Of a DNA stretch of 64,000 bases, positions 12,801-24,800 are shown piece by piece (within the stretch, counting starts at the first letter, position 1; each line of letters begins with the position of its first letter). This stretch comes from Nereocystis luetkeana (taxonomy: Eukaryota; Sar; Phaeophyceae; Laminariales; Laminariaceae), in contig JARUPZ010000003.1 in the NCBI GenBank assembly GCA_031213475.1, forward strand, positions 11,565,127 through 11,629,126. The letters run 5' to 3'. The notes beneath the pieces were generated by a model, which was not told the origin of the DNA, searched no databases, and was given only the letters and a program-made list of their open reading frames with translations. The position numbers and the translations under genes were made by a program.

Positions 12801-15800
12801 CTTCCTCGCCCCCCCCTCCCCCGCGCATGTTCAATGCCACGTTCCGCTCGGAAAAGGGAGCGCGCCGATGTATTCGAACGGCCTATCGGAATGCTGTGAC
12901 ACTGTCAACAACATCGAGAGGGTTGTGGTGCCGGTGCTATCCCCCCCGAGCGTCGGGAATCGAGAGTACACCGTGCGGGTCATAGCGAACGAACTCGTGG
13001 AGGACGACCAGCAGGTGCGAGTAGGTACAGTAGCACGGAACAGCTCGGCTCTCGAAGGGTCGCTCCGAAGGTCTACTCGTCGTTTTCCTGGTCGGCCCCG
13101 CCGTCGACGCGATTTATGAGGTGGTGGGCACTGTCTACAGTATCCCTTGTTACTGTAGGCTTGCCTGTTGAATAAGTTCTCGTTGTTTCTCGCGTGTGTT
13201 GTCGATTGATTATCAGAGATACAATTAGAGCAAGCTTTACTTCCGGTTCAGGTATGTACGAAGGAGACTAGAACCCAAAAGGCTAACATGAAAACCTCGC
13301 CCCAGGTTTCCCATCTAAGAAACGCCTCTCAGGTAGTGCGAGGTACAATCCAACCGCCTTTTCCAGGTATAAAGTAGACATTTCAAGGTCGTACCTTGGC
13401 ACTGACTGACCTGTCGAGAGTGCATAGCTTCGTCATGAGCAGTGTGTGGTCGTTGACTAGGGGGGGGCACGGCGGCTGGTGGGTCGACGCGGCCATTCAC
13501 CACCCCACCGTAAAGATAGAAATCGAGTATTGCCCTAGCAGGGGTGGTGGCTTATTTTCTGAGCTTCTCCTCACAGGAAGAGCTCCATGAACATCTCACC
13601 CGAAACGTGGGCTTGAGAAAAAAGTTTGTTTGTGCAACCCCACCAACGTTTCTGAGCGCGCCAGCGGACGTAGCCCTAAAGCAAACAAACTACCTGGTAA
13701 GTAAGAGTGGCATATGCGATACCAACCGGCAGTAACTGCCGCACGCTCGAGGAGGCCATCATCTGCAAGTCATGCCTTCGAAGGCAAAGAGTGATACCTC
13801 CTCCTACTTCGGATGATGAGGCAGGCATAGGTCGATGTACTGCAGGCACAAAGGAAGGCAGATACGTCACGAGTGCGATATTGGCCCTTATAGAACTACA
13901 AAAACTACCCCACACTACCTATGAGTCCAAGCGATTCTTCCTCGAAAATGTTTGGTGCACCTTGCGTACAAGGGGTGATTTGAGACCGTCCAAGAAATGT
14001 AATGCTTTCCTTTTTTTTTTTCTTTTTTTTTCTTGGGGTATTTTTTTTCTCCCTGCATGCTGACCGTGCGAGGGGACCGAGATTGTGAGCTGAACGCTGC
14101 CGGAGAGTAAATATACAAGAATCATCACAACTAACTGCAGTATGTTCAGGTGGTATCATACATACCACCACCGTACCTGTAGTGTTTTTTTGGGCGGGAG
14201 AGGCATCATCCAACAAACAGCTTCCAAGGATTCCAGCCTCCATGCCCACCGTGTCCTCCGGCCTGCATAATTGTTCTTCGAACGTAAAGCTGGATCACCT
14301 TGATAGAGTTGGCTCTTGGCGTACGCACGCAACACTAATATGATATCAGGTTGATCGAGTTTATTGTTGGCATGTATACTTACTGCAAGTAGTGACACAA
14401 CCGAGACCACGTATCATGTCATATTATTTCTGCCGAAAATGCCCCCCCCACCCCCCCCCCCCCACCCCTACTTACGCAATCCACAAGCGAATACGCCCCC
14501 GGTCATACGACTACGGCCATACATGGCATGAGTACACCCCCTCCCCCCTAACCCCCTCCCAGTACCTTACGGCGCTTCGCGCTTGGTGCAAGCAAACTTA
14601 TGTCTGGTCTTTGAAAACCCGACGTGCTCCGTCCCGGCATTGTAGGGATACGAGGGTCTATGGTAATACATACGACTACGACCATGCATGATATTGAGTA
14701 CACCCCCCCCCCCCCCCCGCCCCCCTGTCTACAGGCGTATTCCTTGATAATCTCCGGCGGGTCTTTGAACGTAACATCGATAACATCTGTGGAAACATTC
14801 GACGAGTCTTTGTTTGGGGAAACGAACCTGCCCACCTCTGCTCCGACGAACTCGCCTACCCCAGTGCCGGAGCCGCCGAGACTGTCTGTGGATGGCACCA
14901 TCGTAAGAAAAATGTGACCGTGCTCCCCTCGCTGGCATTAAACCCTCTTTGACTGGAATGAAACGACCTCCCTTGCCATGTTTCCATTATTTGATCGTAA
15001 CAAAATAACCGTACTTTCCTCGCTCGCACTGCATTAGGCTGAAATGGCACCCTCTGTCGTTGTTATTGTTGTTTGGCATTGTGCAGCATATCAGCAACTC
15101 GCAAACAACGTCGATCAATCATAAACAACTCCATTGCCATCACACTCTATCAGAAAGACCACATACCCGTTGGCGTGCAGAGAGAGAGAGAGAGAGACCT
15201 GGACGGCGTGGCCAACGCAAGCATGCAGCGTTGTCATTTTTTATCTTCATGCTTGTCTCTCCGAGCTGCTCCACTGTGCTTCAGCGTGCAATATCGAGAT
15301 TTTTGTCTCCCTTCACTTCGTCCCTCCGAGCTAGCAACAAAAAGATGCAATTCATTCGGCAAACAACGTTAGCAGTGTTTTCCTACTTTGTCCCTCCACG
15401 TTCGATGTAAGACGGTTTAGCTCTCGCCTGAGTTATATGTACACCACTCCGTCTGGTAAAGTAAAGAACGTGTGGACCATTCTTATGAATAACCGCAACT
15501 GTCGTGCTCTTTATTTCTAGTATATTGTTCGTTTTTCTTGACACTATTAATACTGTAACACTGTGACACAGCACATTTTCGGACGGCAAATACCTTACTT
15601 CTGTAATAGATAGGGGTTACGCAGGCAGTAGAAATATCTTGTGTATAAATTTCCTCCTTGTTTTGATTTTCTCTTGACTTTCCTATTTTTCTTTGGGACA
15701 ATCTTTGTGAGCGATCAACGTTGAAGCTAATGTAATCCAACAGGTTATTGCAATCCAGTAGACAACTGTAGACCAATAGGTTCCCTTTTTTGTTATTGTT

Positions 15801-18800
15801 CCCCTTTGGTTATTTTTTCGGGGAGTGATTATGGGTGATTAACTTTGAAGCTACTGTAGCCCAGTACGCTAATGTAGTCCAATAGTCTACTGTAGGCCAA
15901 TACGTTTGCCTTTTAATATGGTTTCCCTTGTTTTCTTATGTTGGGAAATGTTTATCAGTGGTCAAGGGTGAAGCTATAGTAGTCCAATAGGCTATTGAAG
16001 CCCAATAGTCTACTGTAGGCCTATAGGTTTCCTTTTTGTTATTGTTGCTGCTTTCGGGGAATGTTTGTGGGAAGTTCATGCTAAACTTTGCGCATTGTCG
16101 GATGACAAACGCAACAACAATATGAATGTACAGTAGTTAATCAAACGATGCTTACACTTAACTGGGTAGAGGGGGTACCGTATGCCATTGGCACATGCAC
16201 AAGCAGATCCGACGAACTAAAGCTGACAGCAGATATAATTTTGCGTGAGTTTTCCGATGGTGTAATATTCTCCAGTAATACCGTTTCACCCCTCCGTGCA
16301 CCTCGGGAGCGAAATAAGTTGAATAGGCTCCAAGTAAGCATGGCTCTTCACGGGCAAGGTCAACCCTCGTGAGTCGGTTCGGGTCGGGTCGGGTCGGGTC
16401 GGGTCGGGTCGGGTCAGGATGAACTGTCCCAACCCGTGAAATTTTGACAATCTCCTGACCCGACCCGTGATATTTTGACAACCTCTAGACCCGACCCGAC
16501 CCGTGATATCTTGAAGAGCCCTGGAAATAGTACATAAGCCCCTGCCGCTTAGTGAACACACTTGTCGCGCTCTAAATGGGCGTTGAATGTCCTGAAAAAA
16601 AAAACAGGCCAACAACTGCACCGACTCGGACGCGTTCGACTGGATCGGGGACGGCTGGTGTGACTCCGTCATGAACAACGCAGAGTGTTATTTCGACGGA
16701 GGGTGAGTTCAGATCAAGAATACGCGACTCACTCAAAGTAAGTCTAGCTCATTGTTGCTTCGTAACTGTTTAGATGCCATAAGTACGAGGGTGTGATGCC
16801 ATTGTCGTAACTGCCACCGCGTGTAGGCCAATCGGGGGCGATTGGCTCTGTGCCTCTGTTGATTGACCTCAAGAGCTATAGGCGTAAGATCTGGCACGGG
16901 AACACGTGGTTGACTCCAGACAATACCACGGCACTCCTCTTACATTATTCCTGAGCTGTCGACTCGATTCGCCTCATGAGGAGCTAAACTACTATCAATA
17001 GTGGCATCGGTGAGCTCACACATGATTTCGATATCCCAATACCCCACTACCAGAACCCCTTTCCGGCGTGGAACTCCCAATCTATGATGGATCATATATA
17101 TATGTCGTGATCCTGAGTACAGCCGAGAGCCTCACTCAAAAAATGTACTCTCAAATAATGTTAGTGCATCGTACATAATACAGTATCCCATGGAGACTGC
17201 GTATATCGTGAAGCCCTGAGGCATGAAAGGTTACGGTGACAGGTAACAGTACCGCAAACAAGTAGGTTAAGGTACGTAGTCACTCGGCAGAGTGAGCTCT
17301 GGAGCGGCACCAGCAACGAAAGGACGTAAAAGTGACCCCCCCCCCCCTTCTTCCGGCGTGTAGCACCTTCTTTGCTAAAACAGCTTCAATGTTTTGGTCT
17401 CAAGAATGCAAAGCTTACTCTACTTGGGATATCATAGACTGTAGAACACCTCATAAACTCGGTTGATGGGAGCCCCGAGATGATGAGGAAAATAGAAGGA
17501 TGTGAAGATGGAGAAAAGTTTGAGTCAGTAGATATTGCAGCAAGAAAATGATGGCTAGTCCTGGAAGATACATGGTGACCACAGACGGCGAAACAGGAAG
17601 GGAATACGTAAGAAAAAGCAACGAGTTTCTATGTAGCATATATATGGGGGAAACGTAATGAGCGCCCACCTGCTGGGGGTATCTCTAATTAGGAGTAGGA
17701 AAACGTAATGAGCGCCCAACTGTTGGAGGTATCTCTAATTAGGAGTAGGAACGGTGCTCCGTCTCGAAAGGGATGCGTGGTTAATGGTCAAAGGACTAAG
17801 CCAATCAACAAATGAGTACTCCCCCCCCCCAGTCAGACTGTAATTCATCCAAACCAATGCCACCCCTCTTGTTATGATTGTGTTGGCCATCCCAAATCAA
17901 TGTACAGCGATAGTAATTGTGTAAAAACGCTAAAAGTAACGAAAAAAAGATAAAAAAAACACCCTTACGCAACACTATTATTTTGTTTGCCATCCGATAA
18001 TCGACGTGCAGCGTTATTAAACAGCGTCAATAGCAGAAACAAAGTCAACAAACAGACAACGAAAAACCACACCCATGTCGTATAACAGCAGTACTATTCC
18101 ATTTGACACCTGATTTTGTGTACGCAGCGCTTGCTCCAATCATGCCATCCACATAAAAAAAGGGAATCCTGAACCCAATGACTCCAGACAGGGTAGATAC
18201 TCGTGTCAATCAGACCTACCTGAATACTTGACCAAAATGTACCCATAAGGTAGAAACAACTGCACGTCTAGCGCATTGATTGGTACACTTCTCGCTCTAC
18301 GCAAACTTTCGTTTTTTTGGCAGCGATTGCTGCGCGGACACATGCGTGGACAACACCTTCACGTGCGGGGTGTCGGGGTACGTCTGCGAAGACTCCTCCA
18401 GCCCTTCCAAACTCTTCTGCAACCAGACGTCACAACAACAGGAGACTGTTGGCGGCGCGAGCTCATCTGTCACGTGGGGGGGAGACCTCGCCGGAAACCA
18501 AACCAACAGCGGTAATGGTACCGCTGCTGCTGCTGCTGATGCTGTCTGGAACGATACGAGAGCCTACGTGTGCGCGAATTGCGACCCCGCGATGAAGGAC
18601 TTCTTCTACACGATAGGTAAACTGACTGCTGTCTGTACCATGCTAGGCTATTGAATAGTGGTGCCCACCTTTTTATGAATGCGCGAGGGTCGTACTCCAA
18701 CTGCCCGTTTCCACGCGATTTGGCTCCACTAGAGCACTAGAGCTCAAAAATGCGCTGATTTTGGGCCGCATCTCAAAGGCAATGTTTGGCCCAGGGGTGG

Positions 18801-21800
18801 CAGGAGCTTGACTCTCGAGTTGTACATAGGATGGGTATGGGTGGGCGACTTGTTCACTGAGTTACTAGCAGTGCCTGAATCAATAGGTATCTATATCTAT
18901 ATCCTATACCAGGTATATATATATATATATATTATATGTGTGTGTATATAATATACCAGTATACATATATTTTTGATACATTCAGGAGATAACACACTAT
19001 TATCAGATCGCTATGGGATATATCCAACGTTTCATACGCGAGCAGCAGGGGCGAGGAGGGGAGAAGAGGGGAGAAGAGTGCCCCGATATTTGTGACCCCG
19101 AATCTGACTCACGAATGACTCGCGAAAGGGAGGCCGCTGGTGGAGAACTAGGTGGGGGAAGTTCAATAGATGGGATGCCACCAAGCCGAACAGAAAAGTA
19201 TTGCCCCACCAAAACGTTATCCACCGAGTCAGATTACTCTTTGTGTCGAGAAACTGACGTCGCACAGCGGTTGTTTGTTGCGTTCATACCGAAGGCCAAG
19301 GAGGACACGCGTTTCGGGGGCGTCCACATTACACCATTACACCATTACACCATTACATAGAGAGGGAGCTCCCCAAGTGAGTGGGTGAGGACGCCCAGAA
19401 TAAAAATGCCCGAGGTGCAACCCAAACCCTTACCCTCTCCCACCACGTTTGCTTGTGGATAACAGGTGGCAGCGGCAATCTATATATCGCTATGCACATG
19501 TATATATATAATATATATATATATATATAATATGTATATAACTATTAATAAACATGTTGTGATGGAGCTTGGATGCAGCTTAGGATTTAAGAATAGAACG
19601 TAATGAGAAGAAGCAAAGACAGCAAATAGAGTAGACAAGCCGAAAGTTGGCACAGAAGGGAGGTAGACTTGGTGCGTGGGTTTCCTTTTGTTTCCGAGGT
19701 TTTCCTGCTTCGGGAAAGTTATGAGTGATCCATGTTGAAGATCATGCTGCACATTGTCGGATGGCAAGAGAAATAATAATAACCATATTATGATGGAGCG
19801 AACCTCTCTCAAACGTTTATTTTTTCGTGTGTATCAGGCGACGGTGTTTGTGACGAGTGGTCCAACGTGGCCTCTTGCGGTTTCGACGGCGGCGACTGCT
19901 GTGAGGACACCTGCATGCATGCAGACTGCGACAAGGCCACGACGACGACGCCGGCGCCGGCGGAGCGTACCTGCTTCGACCCTTCGTCGACGCTGTCTCT
20001 CTGCGGCACCCTGGACCCGGAGGACATCAAGTATGACTACTACGCCGCCCTGTGCAGGTACAGCACGTGATGGGAAATTTCGACGGCCGAGCGGGTAACG
20101 GTGTATTGATGGCATGCATGGGTACGCTCTTCAGCCACGCACTCGATAAAGCAAAACGGCACCGTTGATTTCACTTTTAGACCTGTCGGGGCTTTACCTT
20201 TATAGGCCAATATGTTGACGATAAAAATAAATGACGACTACAGCAACCATTGTGGCCACTGCCTTCTGCTAGGGGACAATAAAAATTGCCGTCCGAGTTA
20301 TAAACGCAAGGGGTCGTACGGTGCACGGTCGTAACACGACCCTGCTGGCACAGTACTGCTGGGCGCTCAACTTGATCGTAGACGAAGGGTTGACAGCACC
20401 AGACAAAGCTACCAACCATTGTTTAGGTCGCTATCGAGGGGGCCCGAGAGGGAGTATTTGCCCTGAGCATAGCGGCGCTGGCTCACCGTGGAGATGTGCT
20501 CCTTTCGTTTTTGCCGTTATCCCCGCCCCCCAACGATTATCGCGCCGAAAAGACGTTTCATTATTTAGCCTGTCCCCCAACGTCAAATGGATGTCGCTTT
20601 TTTTTCGTTTCGCGAGAACGCTCAACGACTTACAATTGCCGAAGAATGCTTTTGACAGATAGATGATTTACCCCCCAAGATAACGACCCGCCCTCGAAAC
20701 TAATAATTTAGTTGAGGCACGATAACAAAGAGACACTAGTAAAGGTTGAGCAGGAACTGCTGTAGGCACGGCAGGGAGTAAGACTTCTGCCGGAGGTTGG
20801 GGTTCCTACAGTATATATATGCTGTTGTTTTTTTTTCGCCTTGGTTTCTTCTTTCGGGGAATATTAACGTATGAGCTACATTCGATGAAAATCGACGAGC
20901 AGTGGAAATGCTGAACCCTATGCGCACAAAAAATAAAGGCAAGTACCGGGGCTGGGGGGGGGAGAAGGGACGGCACCTACCTGTGACCACGGCTTGTCCA
21001 GAAGCTCGTTGAGGGTAAAACCTCCTACGAGTTAGGCTGGAAAGTAAAAGTGATGATTGAAAAAAAAAGGAAAAAGTGTGATCAATGTTGAAGCTCCTTC
21101 ATGCTGCACAATAAGGTCGGATGTCAAACCCAATAATAAATCTCGTAATGAGAAGGAAGGAGCAAGGACAGAGAATGGAGTAGGCAAGCCGAAAGTTGGC
21201 ACAGAAGGGAGGGAGACTTGGTGCGTGGGCTTCCTTTTGTTTCCGAGGTCTTCTTTCAGGAAAGTGATGAGTGATCAATGTTGAAGATCATGCTGCACAT
21301 TGTCGGATGGCAAGAGAAATAATAATATGTATATATATATATTTTAAGAATGTCATTTGACAACCAACGGTGGGCCGTCTTTTTTGTGAAAATCCCGACG
21401 GCGAGCGGAGCGCAGGGAGTGCCCGGCTTTCGCTTCTGAGCTAGGCAGCTTCGTCGGTGACGGCTTCTGCGACTCCTTCGTGGAGTTTAACTCCCCCGAG
21501 TGCTTCTTCGACGGTGGCGACTGCTGCATCGACACGGTAAGTCTAAGGAGGGCCGTGTAGATACGGTAAGGCAAGGAGATGCACGGAGGAGGGCAGGGCT
21601 ACATGTCATGACACGTGCTGTCTGCGGTCATAGGGGTATCATGTCATAGCATCTGATTTTTCCGAGTGTCCTGACTTGGCGAATGTTGAAGCCAACACCC
21701 GACTTTGAGAAATGTCGACATCTATTACTTAAGCCCTAGTCATTGTATTTCCCCCCCCAAAAAAATACCGCGAAGGGCTGCTGGTGAAGAGGGAAAAAGG

Positions 21801-24800
21801 TCTGGAAATAAAGTTTAGAAGTTTGGAAAAATTGGGAAATCTGATTTTTTTAGAATAAAAAACAGTGAACAAGGCTTTACTTTGAGCGCGCTAAGCATCT
21901 ATCGATCGGCCTCGAAACATATAATAGACATCGAGTATTAGCAGGAGGGACGGCTGCCACGTGTGCGACGTGGGGGTAGCAGCCGTTTAAAGACCCTCAG
22001 AGGCTCGTATCATGAATGCGCCTATATATGCCACCACCGACACGCGGGGCTCATTTGTTCCCCGAGGGGCATCGTTAAAAACGGCCCACTGGGATAATCT
22101 TGCATTCAAATGATTGTTGTCACGACGCGGGACCTGGACGTTTGCTTTGGTGGTCTACTTTATACCCTGGTACGGTACAGCGTAGCCGGCTCGTAGACAT
22201 TGATGTCGGTCCTCCGGCCTCCAATACCACGGTAAAGCATAGATAAATGTAATCTTTCTTTGGGGGGGTAAAGCGTGTAATGTCATGTGCTCAACGACAA
22301 ACGTGGAACCCGTCACAATTTCCGCTCCCCACCCCACCTCCGTCCACCCCCACCCACCCACCTTACCCCTCCCTCCCTCCCTCCCCCCCCCCCCCCGACC
22401 TCCTCCCCCCCCCCCACCCTCATATTACGCCTCCCACCCCCCACAACTTACCCACCCTCCCCCCCCAAACGTACCCCGCACAAAAACAAGCGTCTGCCTC
22501 CCCCGTGAACTCCCCCCCCCTCCCCCCAAACTTGCCCCTCCCCTGCCCCCCCCCCAATTCATCCCCCCTCTCTCCCAATGCACTCCCCTCGCCCCACTTA
22601 CCTTTCCGTCTCGAAAGGGATGCGTGGCCAATGGCCAAATGACTAAGGCAAGCGACAAACGAGTAAGAGTACCCGCCCCCCCCCGCCCCCCACTACCTCC
22701 CCTCATCTTATGCCACGCCCCCCACAACACGGCGCTGTCATCCATATGCAAGTTCGCCTTACAAGCGGTTCTTAGTAGGATGCAGCTCACCCTTCATGCG
22801 GCTCGCCCAACACCTCACGGCGCTTTGCTCTTGGTGCTAGTGGCGTCTATTTGGTCGATAAAAACCCGATGTGCTCCGTACCGACATCGTAGGGAGATGC
22901 AAGGGTCTACGATCATACGGCTAGGGCCATGCATGAGATCGAGTACATCTCTGGCCCCCAATTCACCCCCCCTCCCCACATACCTTCCTCCCTTATCTCC
23001 CGCAACATAGACCATGCCCCCCCCCCCCCACTCGAACTTACCCCTCCCCACCCCAACTTACCCCCCACACACTTACCTCGTACCCCCCCCCCCCCCTCCA
23101 ACTTGTCGCCCTTCCTGGCCAGTGTGAAGACGACCGATGGACATGTCCCGAGGAAAATTCCGAAAGCGCCTACGTTTGCCTTGATCCCTCGTCTTCTACG
23201 TACCTTTGCGGTCATCTCTTGGCCGAGGACGACGGAGTGCAGAACCTCTGCGAGACGTGCGCGGCACACATGGGCCCGAGCGAGCGTTTCCAGATAGGGG
23301 ACGGGATCTGCGACATCGACATGAACGTCGAGGGATGTCTGTGGGACGCCGGTGTGTGTCTGGGCGGACTTTTGCTCTTCGTGTATTAATATGCCCAGAC
23401 GGTTTAGTTATGAATGCACCCCCCCCCCCCCCCCCCGCCCCCGATGTTGTGTACCACTGTTGCAGTCGAAGAGGAAGGCGGGAAGTTAGACGAATGGTAC
23501 TCATGAGCACACTAGATTCCTTATGTACATGGCTATGATACCGCATCTAGATGAAGCGAAAAACTGAACGGTATTGTAGTAGCGCCAGAAGCTCGAAACA
23601 ACGGCAGATTGGTGGCGCGATCTACCGATCTCGCCTCTTTATCGCGTGAACCCTTCCCCCCCGTGCCCCCCCCCCCCCCTTCCCCCCCCCCCGCACAGGC
23701 GTCCAAACAGGAAGGGGATAAGACCGGCAAAAAGTTTCTATGCGATATATGGAAACAACGTAATGAGCGCCCAATTGTTGGAGGTGTCTTTGTTAGGAGT
23801 AGGTGCGATGCTTTGTCTCGAAGGGGGTGCGTGGTCAATGGTCAAATGACTAATGCACGCAACAAATGAGTACCTCCCCCACCGGGAATTAAATTAACTC
23901 ATTGAAGCTGTCATCCATGTGCAAGTCCGCCTCACAAGCGGTTCTTATTAATAGTAGGATTCAGCTCACCCTTCATGCGACTCGCCGGATACCTCACGGC
24001 GCTTCCCGCTTGGTGCAAGCAATGTCTGCCTGGTCGATGAAAACCCGACATGCTCTGCCCCGGCATTGTAGGGATGCGAGGGTCTATGGTCATACTACGG
24101 CCATGCATGAAATCGAGTACATCTCTCCTATCGAGTACACCCCCCCCCCGCCCCACCCACTCCCACCTAACCCCCACCCCCCCCCCCCAACAAAAATGTG
24201 CGGAATTTTCCTCTTGCAGGAGACTGCTGCCAGAATACCTGCCAGCTAAACCGCGATTTGTTCACCAGGGCTGGCCCAACGGTCGCTCCCACTTCCACTC
24301 CAACGAGTTCTCCCACGTCACTCTCATCTTCTCGAGCCTCCTCGATCGAGTCAACGCCAGTGTCACCAGTCTCCACCACGTCGCCCCCTACGTCTTCCCC
24401 TACGGCCTCCATTCCGTCAGTGGTGCCACCGGCGTGCGACGATGAAGGTATATTCAATTATTATCGTGTGCCTGGTTTCTACTTACTGTATTACGGGGGA
24501 CCATAGTTAGTAGGACCAAATATTGTTGGTAAAAATGGTTAAATATATAGGTTTTTAAGTACACCATAGGTCCTATTAACTATGACCCCCCGTAATAGTA
24601 TCACTACCAACTCAAGTAATTACTTAATCTATTGCAGCCAAACATACACTCTTATACTGTTACTCACGGAGTCATGGTGGGAGCTCGGTGATACGCTTTT
24701 GTCGGTGCTTTCGCATTGCGTATCAAGTAGCGTGTGTCGATGACAGTATTTCGGCGTTGTGCCGTGTTGTTGTTGTCTTCGGTTGTGGTATCTTACCGTC

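Noticed and set aside
22285..23010. 241-codon Pro-rich frame
   Set aside because: It translates C-rich intron tracts and the composite repeat; it lies within a subtilase intron.
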